Of a stretch of 64,000 nucleotides of DNA, positions 36,098 through 45,146 are shown in pieces. The notes below the pieces were generated by a model. It had not been told where the DNA came from and did not search any database. It saw nothing but the letters and a program-made list of their open reading frames with translations. Both the position numbers and the translations under genes were made by a program. This stretch comes from Nocardioides sp. InS609-2 (GTDB lineage Bacteria; Actinomycetota; Actinomycetes; Propionibacteriales; Nocardioidaceae). Location of the stretch: assembly GCF_023208195.1 (NCBI RefSeq), contig NZ_CP060034.1, positions 868,001 through 932,000 of the forward strand, in the 5' to 3' direction. Numbering within the stretch: the stretch's first letter is position 1; each line of letters opens with the position of its first letter.

Positions 36098-38210
36098 ATG
36101 GTCGAGAAGCGCATCGGCGTCTGCAACCTCTGCGAGGCCATCTGCGGCCTCGAGCTCACCATCGACGACGGTGTGGTGACCTCGGTCCGGGGCAACGACG
36201 CCGACCCACTCTCCCGCGGCCACATCTGCCCCAAGGGCGTGGCGATCGCGGACGTCTACACCGACCCCGACCGGCTGCGCCGTCCGGTCAAGCGGGTCGG
36301 CGACGACTGGGTGGAGATCGGCTGGGACGAGGCGTTCGACCTGGTCGCCGACAACCTCGCGCGCATCATCGGCGAGCACGGCCGTGACTCGCTCGGCTTC
36401 TACCTGGGCAACCCCAACGTGCACAGCCTGGGCTCGATGACGCACGGCATCGGCATGGTTAAGGCACTGCGCTCGCGCAACACGTTCAGCGCCACGTCGG
36501 TCGACCAGCTGCCCCACCAGCTGCTGGCACACCTGATGTTCGGCCACCAGCTGCTGCTGCCCATCCCCGACATCGACCGCACGTCGTACTTCCTGGTCTT
36601 CGGCGCCAACCCGATGGCGTCCAACGGCTCGCTGATGACGGCGCCCGACTTCCCCAACCGGCTGCGCGAGCTCAAGAGGCGCGGCGGCCAGATGGTCGTC
36701 TTCGACCCGCGCCGCACGGAGACCGCGAAGGTCTCCACCGAGCACCATTTCGTGCGGCCGGGCGCCGACGCCTGGGTGTTGCTCGCGATGCTCAACGTGC
36801 TGTTCGCCGACGGCATCGCCACTCCCCCGTCGTACGCCGACCGGCTGGGCGCCGTCGAGGACGCACTGCGCGACTTCACACCCGAGAGGGCGGCCGCGAT
36901 GAGCGGAGTGCCTGCCGACGAGATCGTCCGGGTGGCGCGCGACTTCGCCGACGCCGAGAGCGCCGTGGCCTACGGCCGGGTCGGCGTCTCCACCCACGAG
37001 TTCGGCTCCGTGTGCCAGTGGGCGGTCAACCTGCTCAACATCCTCACCGGCAACTTCGACCGCATCGGCGGCGCAATGTTCACGTCTCCGGCGATCGATG
37101 CCGTCGGCACCGGCCTGATCGGTCGCGGCCACCACGGCGCCTGGCACTCCAGGGTCCGCGGCCTGCCCGAGACCGCCGGCGAGCTCCCGGTGGCGGTGCT
37201 CAGCGAGGAGATCGAGACTCCGGGACCCGGCCAGATCCGGGCGATGCTGACGCTCTCGGGCAACCCGGTGCTGTCGACTCCCGACGGCGTCCGCCTCGAC
37301 GGGGCGCTGGCGTCGCTCGACTTCATGGCGGCCGTCGACATCTACGTCAACGAGACCACCCGGCACGCCGACGTGATCCTGCCGCCGAACGACGGCGCTC
37401 GAGCGCGACCACTACGACCTGATCTTCCAGACCTTCGCGGTGCGCAACACGGCACGGTTCACACCGGCCGTGTTCGCCAAGGACAAGGACGCCCGCCACG
37501 ACTGGCAGATCTACCGCGAGATCGCCCTGCGCACGATCAAGCGACTGCCCACCAAGCCGTCCCTGCGCAACCGCGCCCTCCTGTTCGCACGCATGAGCAC
37601 CAGTCCCACCCGTCTGGTCGCGCTGCTGCTGCGGCGCACGCGCACCGGCGTCACTCTCAAGAAGCTGCGCGACCGCCCCGAGGGCATCGACCTCGGCCCA
37701 CTGCGGCCCGGGTTGATGCCTGAGCGTCTGCAGACCCGCGACAAGCGGCTCGATCTGGCTCCTCGGCTGGTGCTCGACGACCTCGCCCGCCTCGCCGCCG
37801 CCCCCGCCCCGACTGCCGACGAGCTGTTGCTGATCGGCCGGCGGCACCAGCGCGACAACAACTCGTGGATGCACAACTCCGACCGGCTCGTGCGGGGCAA
37901 GGGGCGCCACCAGCTGCTGATGCACCCCGACGACCTTGCGTCCCGGTCGTTGCTGGACGGAGCGACGGTCGCCGTCACGTCACGCGTCGGCACGGTCCGG
38001 GTCGAGGTCGCTGCGACCGACGACATGATGCCGGGAGTGGTGAGCCTTCCCCACGGCTACGGCCACCAGCGCGGCGGCACCGCCACGGGCATGCGCCGGG
38101 CGGCCGACGTACCCGGCGTATCGATCAACGACCTCACCGACCCCGAACGCCTGGACGTGTCCGGCAACGCCGCGTTGAGCGGCGTGCCGGTCACGGTCCA
38201 GGCGTGTTGA
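36098..38210 (+). pseudogene. Molybdopterin oxidoreductase, frameshifted
   Basis: A large-subunit oxidoreductase of the formate dehydrogenase/DMSO reductase family, 703 residues if the frame is restored. The N-terminal 4Fe-4S site is Cys9, Cys12, Cys16 and Cys44 (CNLCEAIC, GHICPKG); later parts hold the bis-MGD domains and a C-terminal MopB-type domain (GVVSLPHGYGHQRGG). At about 37388 the frame moves by one: CCGCCGAACGACGGCG reads as PPND where relatives have PPTTALERD, so one extra A is likely. Either a real mutation or a base-calling error. No electron-transfer subunit or chaperone is adjacent. Confidence 0.75.
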
Positions 38211-38220
38211 GGCAGGCCGG

Positions 38221-40218
38221 TCAGGCACGGACCCCGTCCAGGATGCCGCGCACCTCCTCGGCCGACGGCGCCGAGCGGAGCCGCTCGACCTGGTCGGCGT
38301 CGACGAACACCGACGCGAGCTTCGACAGCAGCGCGAGGTGGTCGTTGCCGGCACCGGCAATGCCGACGACGAACTCGGCCGGCTTGCCGTTCCAGTCGAT
38401 CCCGTCGGGGTAGCGCACGAACGAGATCGCCGTACGACGGATGTCGCCCTTGGCCTCGTTGGTGCCGTGCGGGATGGCAAGCAGGTTGCCCATGTGCGTC
38501 GACACGGACTTCTCCCGCTCGTGCATCGCATCGACGTACGACGGGGCGACCGCACCCGACGCGACGAGCAGCTGGCCCGCCTCGGTGATGGCTTCGTCGC
38601 GCGTCGTGGCCGAACCCGACAAGACGATGGCCTCGTCGGCGAGCACGCTGCCGTCAGTGCCCGGCTCGTCGTCGGCGACCGCGGCGGGTGCGGCAGCCGG
38701 AGCTGCTGTCTCGGACCCGTTGGTCTGACGCACCAGCTCGACGATCTCGTCGTACCGGGGACTGCCCATGAAGTTGTCGACGGACACGTGGACCGCCGAG
38801 CCCGCTCGCTGTCGGGCGCGGTCGGTGAGGTCCTGGTGGGTGACCACCACGTCCCAGTCGTCGTTCAGGCTCGAGATCGCCTTGTTGACCACCGTCACTT
38901 CGTCGAAGCCGGCCGCCTGGATCTTCTTGCGCAGCACAGAGGCACCCATCGCGGACGATCCCATGCCGGCGTCGCAGGCGAAGACGATGTTGCGGATGGG
39001 CTGCCCGGGCGCTGCGGCACCCGCTCCGAGCAGTGCGCCAACAGCCGACTGCTTGCCCTTGCGGGCCTCCATGTCGGCCGTGGCAGCGGAGAGGTCGCCC
39101 TCGTCAGCGGTCCGGTCGATCTTGAGCAGGAACGACGCGACGAGGAACGACACGCCAGCAGCGACTATGACGGAGGTGGTCACGCCGAGGAGGCTGCCGG
39201 GAGGCGAAGCGGTCCACACGGCGATGATGGAGCCCGGCGAGGCCGGCGAGCGAAGGCCGGAGCCGAAGGCCACGTTGGTGGCCACACCGGACATGCCGCC
39301 AGCCATGACAGCGAGCACCAGCTTGGGCTTCATCAGCACGTACGGGAAGTAGATCTCGTGGATGCCGCCGATGAACTGGATCAAGATGGCGCCGGGCGCG
39401 GACGCCTTCGCGGCACCCTTGCCGAAGAACATGAAGGCGAGCAGCAGACCCAGGCCGGGGCCGGGGTTGGCCTCGAGCAGGAACAGGATCGACTTGCCCT
39501 TGTCGACGGCCTCTGCGGTGCCGAGCGGGGTCAGGATGCCCTGGTTGATCGCGTTGTTGAGGAACAGGATCTTGGCCGGCTCGATGAAGATGGACGTGAG
39601 CGGCAGCAGGTTGTTCTCGACGAGCGTGTCGACGACGTTTGACGCCAGGTCGCTGAACCGCTCGACGAACGGGCCGGCGAGGAAGAACCCGACGACCGCG
39701 AGGAAGCCACCCCAGATGCCGGCCGAGAAGTTGTTGACCAGCATCTCCAGGCCGGGCCGGATCCTGTGCGACCAGAGCGCGTCGAGGCGCTTCATGGACC
39801 AGCCGCCGAGCGGGCCCATCACCATCGCGCCGAGGAACATCGGCACGCCGGCGCCGGCGATGGCGCCCATCGTGGCGATGGCGCCGACGACGCCACCACG
39901 CATGTTGTCGTCGTAGCTCATCCGGCCGCCGGTGTAGCCGATCAGCAGCGGCAGCAGGTAGGTGATCATCGGGTCGACGATGCCGCCGCCGGCGTAGTCG
40001 CCCCACCCACCGAGGTGGGAGATCGGGCCGTAGCCGCCGTCGTAGCCGATCCAGTCACCGATCAGGGTGATCCAGCCGGTCTCGATGAACAGGGCAGTGA
40101 TCAGGCCCCAGGCGATGAACGCGCCGATGTTGGGCAGGACCATGTTGGAAAGGAACGTGCCGAACTTCTGCACGTGGACGCGCATCCCCGCGCGGGGTGC
40201 GCCGGTGGTTGTGGACAT
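38221..40218 (-). CDS. mtlA: PTS mannitol transporter, EIICBA
   Basis: A 665-residue membrane permease and phosphotransferase. IIC (about 12-370) has eight or so helices and GGIHEIYFPYVL; IIB carries the phospho-cysteine Cys415 in FACDAGMGSSAM; IIA carries His584 in LLAIPHGT. All three sites look intact. It imports mannitol as mannitol-1-phosphate using phosphate from HPr. GGAGGAAG precedes the ATG. Divergent from the dehydrogenase gene. Confidence 0.93.
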   Translation of the reverse strand: MSTTTGAPRAGMRVHVQKFGTFLSNMVLPNIGAFIAWGLITALFIETGWITLIGDWIGYDGGYGPISHLGGWGDYAGGGIVDPMITYLLPLLIGYTGGRMSYDDNMRGGVVGAIATMGAIAGAGVPMFLGAMVMGPLGGWSMKRLDALWSHRIRPGLEMLVNNFSAGIWGGFLAVVGFFLAGPFVERFSDLASNVVDTLVENNLLPLTSIFIEPAKILFLNNAINQGILTPLGTAEAVDKGKSILFLLEANPGPGLGLLLAFMFFGKGAAKASAPGAILIQFIGGIHEIYFPYVLMKPKLVLAVMAGGMSGVATNVAFGSGLRSPASPGSIIAVWTASPPGSLLGVTTSVIVAAGVSFLVASFLLKIDRTADEGDLSAATADMEARKGKQSAVGALLGAGAAAPGQPIRNIVFACDAGMGSSAMGASVLRKKIQAAGFDEVTVVNKAISSLNDDWDVVVTHQDLTDRARQRAGSAVHVSVDNFMGSPRYDEIVELVRQTNGSETAAPAAAPAAVADDEPGTDGSVLADEAIVLSGSATTRDEAITEAGQLLVASGAVAPSYVDAMHEREKSVSTHMGNLLAIPHGTNEAKGDIRRTAISFVRYPDGIDWNGKPAEFVVGIAGAGNDHLALLSKLASVFVDADQVERLRSAPSAEEVRGILDGVRA

Positions 40219-40293
40219 GTGCTTCCTCCGACAAAGGGACCGAATGAGCGTCCCCGTGACTCTCGTCACAAGAACTTGCCTCGCAGTAAACCG

Positions 40294-40308
40294 CACATTC
40301 GGGCCTAT
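40294..40308. promoter_or_regulatory. Shared PTS-promoter motif, mtlA copy
   Basis: CACATTCGGGCCTAT, nearly the same as CACATTCGGCTAT at 43364-43376 in the deoR/ptsI promoter. Possible DeoR operator, linking the mannitol and fructose genes. Confidence 0.4.
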
Positions 40309-40319
40309 TGCCAAGCACT

Positions 40320-40338
40320 CGGGCAGGATTCATGCCCG
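40320..40338. promoter_or_regulatory. Operator-like palindrome between mtlA and the dehydrogenase gene
   Basis: CGGGCAGGATTCATGCCCG: perfect 6-bp arms with a 7-base centre. A TAGTGT box follows directly at 40340-40345, so bound protein would cover the upstream part of the dehydrogenase promoter. Confidence 0.45.
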
Positions 40339-40420
40339 TTAGTGTGGATTTCTCTCCAGCTTTCCCGCTAGCGTGGCCTCCGCACCAGTCGCACGACCGT
40401 CGACTCGAGAGGAACAACCG

Positions 40421-41467
40421 ATGAAGGCACTGCGCTTCTACGCCCCCGAGGACGTCCGGCTGGAGGAAGTGCCCGAGCCTGAGTGCGGGCCCGACGAGAT
40501 CAAGCTCAAGGTCAAGAACTGCTCCACCTGCGGCACCGACGTGAAGATCTTCCACAACGGCCACCAGAACCTCACTCCCCCGCGCACCATCGGTCACGAG
40601 ATCGCCGGCGAGGTCGTCGAGATCGGCGCCGACGTCACGGGCGACTGGTCGGTCGGCGACCGCGCCCAGGTCATCGCCGCCGTGCCCTGCGGTGATTGCT
40701 ACGAGTGCGAGAAGGGCTGGATGGCGGTCTGCCAGAACCAGACCTCGGTCGGCTACCAGTACGACGGCGGCTTCGCCGAGTACATGATCGTGCCGCGCCA
40801 GGTGCTCAAGGTCGACGGGCTCAACAAGATCCCCGACAATGTGGGGTACGACGAGGCGTCGGCCGCGGAGCCGTTCGCGTGTGCCATCAACGCCCAGGAG
40901 CTCCTCGGCATCGAGGCCGGTGACACCGTGGTCGTCTTCGGCGCGGGGCCGATCGGGTGCATGCACATCCGCATCGCCCGCGGCGTCCACCAGGCCGGCC
41001 CGGTCTACCTGGTCGACGTCAACGCCGACCGGCTGAAGATGTCGGCCGACGCCGTCCAGCCCGACGAGGTCATCGACGGCTCGAAGGTCGACGTGGTCGA
41101 GCGGGTCATGGAGCTCACCGGCGGCCGTGGTGCCGACGTCATCATCACCGCCACCGCGGCCAACATCACCCAGGAGCAGGCCATCTCGATGGCCGCACGC
41201 AACGGGCGGATCTCGTTCTTCGGCGGCCTGCCCAAGACCGACCCGTTCATCAAGTGCGACTCCAACGTCGTGCACTACCGCCAGCTGCACATCCACGGCG
41301 CCAACGGCTCCGCACCCGAGCACAACAAGCGTGCGCTGGAGTACATCTCCAGCGGTCAGGTGCCGGTCAAGGACCTGATCACCCGCCACATCCCGCTCGA
41401 CGACGTGCTGAGTGCGTTCTCGATCGTCAAGAACGGCGAAGCCATCAAGGTCACCGTCGAGCCGTAG
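40421..41467 (+). CDS. Zinc-dependent medium-chain dehydrogenase, probable polyol (phosphate) dehydrogenase
   Basis: A 348-residue enzyme of the MDR family. The catalytic zinc site is Cys in NCSTCGTD with His in TIGHEIAGEV, the structural zinc cysteines are in CGDCYECEKGWMAVC, and the NAD site is VVVFGAGPIGCMHI. Its place opposite mtlA suggests it oxidises mannitol-1-phosphate to fructose-6-phosphate, a job usually done by the unrelated MtlD family; this is inference. GAGAGGAACAACC precedes the ATG. Confidence 0.75.
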   Translation: MKALRFYAPEDVRLEEVPEPECGPDEIKLKVKNCSTCGTDVKIFHNGHQNLTPPRTIGHEIAGEVVEIGADVTGDWSVGDRAQVIAAVPCGDCYECEKGWMAVCQNQTSVGYQYDGGFAEYMIVPRQVLKVDGLNKIPDNVGYDEASAAEPFACAINAQELLGIEAGDTVVVFGAGPIGCMHIRIARGVHQAGPVYLVDVNADRLKMSADAVQPDEVIDGSKVDVVERVMELTGGRGADVIITATAANITQEQAISMAARNGRISFFGGLPKTDPFIKCDSNVVHYRQLHIHGANGSAPEHNKRALEYISSGQVPVKDLITRHIPLDDVLSAFSIVKNGEAIKVTVEP

Positions 41468-41500
41468 GGCTGACGGAGGAAGCCCTGCAAGCGACGGGGA

Positions 41501-41561
41501 GGTCGAGGCGCGAGCCGTCCAGACCCGACGAAGGAGGGACTGGACCGCGAGCCTCGAGACC
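41501..41561. repeat. Imperfect palindromic intergenic repeat
   Basis: A left arm GGTCGAGGCGCGAGCCGTCC and a right arm ending GCGAGCCTCGAGACC are inverted with respect to each other around a short purine-rich centre. Related to the unit at 1511-1569. It lies between the dehydrogenase stop and the convergent ptsI. Confidence 0.45.
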
Positions 41562-41631
41562 CACCGGCCAGAGCCGCGACGAGCGGTGAGTAGAGGTCGA
41601 GCCGTGACCCGCCCGGGCGGGGGCCGCTGGC

Positions 41632-43326
41632 TCAGCCGCTCAGCAACTCCCGCACCGCGGCGCGCGCGGCCATCGGGTCGCTGGCGGCCAGGGCGACCTC
41701 GGCGGCAGCTTCGCAGGTGTCCGAGGTGACGTTCGAGATCTGGGCCCCCACGGGACGTACGGCGCGCGCGGCCATCGACAGCGACGTCACGCCCATGCCG
41801 ATCAGCGCCACCGCCAGCAACGGGTCGGCAGCGGCCTCGCCACACACTCCGACCGGCTTGCCGGCCTGCTTGCCCGCCTCGGCGGTGATGGCGATGAGCT
41901 GGAGCACGGCGGGTTGCCAGGGGTCGGTCAGGTGAGCGAGATCGGTGGCCATCCGGTCTGCGGCCATCGTGTACTGGGTGAGGTCGTTGGTGCCGATCGA
42001 CAGGAAGTCGACCACCTCGAGCATCCGGTGGGCGAGCAGCGCGGCGCTGGGGATCTCGACCATCACACCCGGCTTGAGGCCGCGGGCGCGCACCTTCTCG
42101 GCGAAGTCGGACGCCTCTGCAACGGTGGCCACCATCGGCGCCATCACCCACGTCTCGGTGCCGGTGCGCTCGGCGGCGATCTTGATGCCGTCGAGCTGGC
42201 GGTCCATCAGGCCGGGGTTGTCGAACGACAGCCGCAGCCCGCGCACCCCGAGAGCAGGGTTCTCCTCGCCGTCGTGGGTCGCGAACGCGATCGGCTTGTC
42301 GGAACCTGCGTCGAGGGTGCGTACGACGACGACACGACCATCGGCGTACGGCGAGAGCACGTCGGAGTAGATGTCGGCCTGCTCCTCGGCACCGGGCTCG
42401 TCCTTGCGGTTGAGGAAGCAGAGCTCGGTGCGGAAGAGGCCGACACCCTGGACCGGCTCGGTGCCGGCCTGGGCGGCCGTGGGGCCGTCCGCGACGTTGG
42501 CGAGCAGCTTGACGGGCATGCCGTCGGACGTGGCCGCGGGACCGGCCCAGGCAGCCTGCGCCGCCCGAGCCTGGCGGCTCGCCTCCACTCGACCGGCAGC
42601 CTGGTCGGGATCGGCGCCGAGCTCGATCTCTCCGGTCTCCCCGTCGACGACCAGGAAGGTGCCGGTCACGAGGTCGGCGGCACCGGAAACCCCCACGACG
42701 CAAGGGATGCCGAGCTGCCGGGCGATGATCGCGGTGTGGCTGGTGGCGCCGCCACGCTCGGTGACGAGGGCGACGACCAGCTCGGGGTCGAGGCCCGCGG
42801 TGTCGGAGGGTGCGAGGTCCTCGGCGACGAGCACCGACGGCTCGGACGGGTCGGGCACACCGGGTGCGTGCTCGCCGACGATGTCGGCGACCAGGCGGCG
42901 CTCGATGTCTCGCAGGTCGGTGACCCGCTCGGCCATCAGCCCGCCCATCGTGGTGAAGACGCCGACGAACTTCTCGATGGCTGCCTGGACGGCCGCCACC
43001 AGGTCGGTGCCGCCGGCGATGTCCTTGCGCACCGCACTGCGCAACCCCTTGTCGCGGGCCAGACCGGCGCTGGCCGACAGCACCTCGGCCGCCACACCGG
43101 TCGCCTGCTCCGCCTTGCGGGTGAACTCGTCGGCCACCCGGCCGGCCGCGACGTCGTACGCCGCGAGGGCCGCGTCGTCGTCGGCGAAATCACCGCTGCC
43201 GAAGCGGGTGATGGCCTCGGGCGAGACCTCGCCACGCACGAGGAGGGCGGGTCCGGCCCCCACGCCGGGAACGACCGGGGTGCCGCGCAGGATGGCGTCG
43301 GCTGCTCTGCTCGAGGACACAGTCAT
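41632..43326 (-). CDS. ptsI: PTS enzyme I (phosphoenolpyruvate-protein phosphotransferase)
   Basis: A 564-residue cytosolic enzyme that takes phosphate from PEP and passes it to HPr. The active-site His197 is in ERGGATSHTAIIARQLG; the PEP-binding barrel has GVGLFRTELCFLNR, RTLDAGSDKP and FLSIGTNDLTQYTMA, ending with VCGEAAADP. The ATG at 43326 is 7 bases from a TACGGT box (leaderless type). Divergent from deoR-fruK-fruA-ptsH. Confidence 0.96.
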   Translation of the reverse strand: MTVSSSRAADAILRGTPVVPGVGAGPALLVRGEVSPEAITRFGSGDFADDDAALAAYDVAAGRVADEFTRKAEQATGVAAEVLSASAGLARDKGLRSAVRKDIAGGTDLVAAVQAAIEKFVGVFTTMGGLMAERVTDLRDIERRLVADIVGEHAPGVPDPSEPSVLVAEDLAPSDTAGLDPELVVALVTERGGATSHTAIIARQLGIPCVVGVSGAADLVTGTFLVVDGETGEIELGADPDQAAGRVEASRQARAAQAAWAGPAATSDGMPVKLLANVADGPTAAQAGTEPVQGVGLFRTELCFLNRKDEPGAEEQADIYSDVLSPYADGRVVVVRTLDAGSDKPIAFATHDGEENPALGVRGLRLSFDNPGLMDRQLDGIKIAAERTGTETWVMAPMVATVAEASDFAEKVRARGLKPGVMVEIPSAALLAHRMLEVVDFLSIGTNDLTQYTMAADRMATDLAHLTDPWQPAVLQLIAITAEAGKQAGKPVGVCGEAAADPLLAVALIGMGVTSLSMAARAVRPVGAQISNVTSDTCEAAAEVALAASDPMAARAAVRELLSG

Positions 43327-43333
43327 GCGACAC

Positions 43334-43339
43334 ACCGTA
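43334..43339 (-). promoter_or_regulatory. -10 element for ptsI
   Basis: TACGGT on the minus strand, 7 bases before the ptsI ATG. A TTGATT 18 bases upstream may be its -35. Confidence 0.5.
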
Positions 43340-43352
43340 TTCCACTCAATGC

Positions 43353-43379
43353 TTGACAATCAACACATTCGGCTATAAA
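43353..43379 (+). promoter_or_regulatory. Promoter of the deoR-fruK-fruA-ptsH operon with operator
   Basis: TTGACA at 43353-43358 and TATAAA at 43374-43379 (15-base spacer), strikingly AT-rich for this genome. The motif CACATTCGGCTAT at 43364-43376 fills the spacer and part of the -10, a position for self-repression by DeoR. Confidence 0.65.
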
Positions 43380-43419
43380 ACAACACATACACAGATTTTC
43401 GATCGGGAGGCATCGCGCC

Positions 43420-44184
43420 GTGTACGCCGAAGAGCGACAGCAGTCCATTGCCCAGCTGGTCGGCCAGCAGGGTCGGCTTTCCGTGGCAGAGCTCGCGGAC
43501 AAGTTCGGGGTGACCACCGAGACCGTCCGCCGCGACCTCTCCGCGCTCGATCGCATCGGCCTGGTCCGCAGGGTCCACGGCGGCGCGGTGCCGATGAGCG
43601 CGGTCACCGCGATCGAGTCAGGCCTCGGCGAGCGCGACCAGGCCAACACGTCCGCCAAGGACGCCATCGCGGCCGCGGCCGTGGCCCTCCTGCCGCCGCC
43701 CGGGTCGATGGTGATCATCGATGCCGGTACGACGACGGCCCGGCTGGCCTCCGTCCTCCCCCGCGACCACCGGCTGACCGTCGTGACCCATGCAGTCACC
43801 ATCGCCACCCGACTGGCCGGGCTGCCGCACATCGAGCTCTACGTGCTGCCGGGCCGGGTGCGCCCGACCACGCACGCGGCAGTCGGCGCCGACACCGTCG
43901 CCGCGCTGGCCGACCTCCGTGCCGATGTCGCCTACGTCGCCACCAACGGCCTCAGCGACCACGGCCTGACCACCCCCGATCGCGACGAGGCGGCCACCAA
44001 GCGCGCCATCGTGGCCGCCGCGCGCCGCACGATCGTCGTCACCGACTCCAGCAAGATCGGCGTCGAGGCTCCGCTGCGGTTCGCCACGCTGAGCGACATC
44101 GACACGCTCGTCACCGACGCCGGCATCTCGTCGGCCGACCGCACGCTCATCGAGCGGGCCGGCGTCGAGGTGGTGGTCGCATGA
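43420..44184 (+). CDS. DeoR/GlpR family regulator of the fructose PTS operon
   Basis: A 254-residue repressor. The N-terminal helix-turn-helix reads RLSVAELADKFGVTTETVRRDLSAL, and the effector domain is the ISOCOT/DeoR sugar-phosphate sensor (IIDAGTTTARLAS, LRADVAYVATNGL). Fructose-1-phosphate or a related ester is the usual signal. GTG start with GGGAGG upstream; the stop overlaps fruK by 4 bases. Confidence 0.9.
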   Translation: MYAEERQQSIAQLVGQQGRLSVAELADKFGVTTETVRRDLSALDRIGLVRRVHGGAVPMSAVTAIESGLGERDQANTSAKDAIAAAAVALLPPPGSMVIIDAGTTTARLASVLPRDHRLTVVTHAVTIATRLAGLPHIELYVLPGRVRPTTHAAVGADTVAALADLRADVAYVATNGLSDHGLTTPDRDEAATKRAIVAAARRTIVVTDSSKIGVEAPLRFATLSDIDTLVTDAGISSADRTLIERAGVEVVVA

Positions 44185-45146
44185 TCCTCACACTCACGCC
44201 CAACCCGAGTATCGACCGCACCATCGCCCTGGCCGGTGAGCTGGCGCGCGGCCAGGTGCAGCGCGTCGCGTCGGTCACCGCCCAGGGCGGCGGCAAGGGC
44301 GTCAACATCTCCCGGGCTTCCGTTGCCGCGGGCATCCCGACCGTGGCCGTGCTCCCTGCGGGGAAGGACGACCCGTTCGTCATCGAGCTGCTGACCGCCG
44401 GCATCGACTGCAAGCCGGTGCTTCCGGCCGGCGGCCTGCGCACCAACCTCACGATCACCGAGCCCGACGGCACCACGACCAAGCTCAACTCCCCCGGCGC
44501 CACCGTGGGCCGCCAGCACCTCGACGCCATGACCTCGACGCTGCTGGCCCGCGCGGCCACCAGCGACTGGACCGTGCTCGCCGGGTCTCTCGCGGACGGC
44601 ACCCCCGACGACTTCTACGCCGATCTCGTACGCCGCCTCCACGACTGCCCGAGCAAGGTCGCCGTCGACACCAGCGATCGACCGCTTGCTGCCCTGGTCG
44701 ACGCGCTGCCCGCCTCGGCGCCCGACCTGATGAAGCCCAACGGTGAAGAGCTCGCGTCGTTCAGCGGCGCCGACGCCGACACCCTCGAGTCCGACCCGGC
44801 CGCCACGGCTGCTGCCGCGCGCACCCTGATCGACCGCGGCGTCGGCGCGGTGCTGGCCACCCTCGGCGCCGGCGGCGCCGTACTCGTCACCGCCGATGGC
44901 GCCTGGCACGCGACGCCTCCGCCCACGACCGTCGTCAGCACCGTCGGTGCCGGCGACTCCAGCCTGTTCGGCTACATCCTCGGCGACATCCGCGGCCTCA
45001 CTCCGCCCGAACGCCTCGCACTCGCAGTCGCCTACGGCAGCGCCGCCGCAGCACTGCCCGGCACCACCATCCCCGGTCCGGACGACGTACGACCCGCCCT
45101 GGTCGCCGTACGCCAGCTCGACCTCATCGCAAGGGAACTCACATGA
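44181..45146 (+). CDS. fruK: 1-Phosphofructokinase
   Basis: A 321-residue PfkB kinase that converts fructose-1-phosphate to fructose-1,6-bisphosphate. TLTPNPSIDRTIAL opens the protein, GGGKGVNISRA binds substrate, and STVGAGDSSLFGYI near the end holds the catalytic Asp. Overlaps deoR and fruA by 4 bases on each side. Together with FruA it channels fructose into glycolysis. Confidence 0.95.
   Translation: MILTLTPNPSIDRTIALAGELARGQVQRVASVTAQGGGKGVNISRASVAAGIPTVAVLPAGKDDPFVIELLTAGIDCKPVLPAGGLRTNLTITEPDGTTTKLNSPGATVGRQHLDAMTSTLLARAATSDWTVLAGSLADGTPDDFYADLVRRLHDCPSKVAVDTSDRPLAALVDALPASAPDLMKPNGEELASFSGADADTLESDPAATAAAARTLIDRGVGAVLATLGAGGAVLVTADGAWHATPPPTTVVSTVGAGDSSLFGYILGDIRGLTPPERLALAVAYGSAAAALPGTTIPGPDDVRPALVAVRQLDLIARELT

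Noticed and set aside
38221..40218. MtlA gene start at the upstream codon near 40314
   Set aside because: The ATG at 40218 has a strong GGAGGAAG site and the extra residues match nothing in the family.
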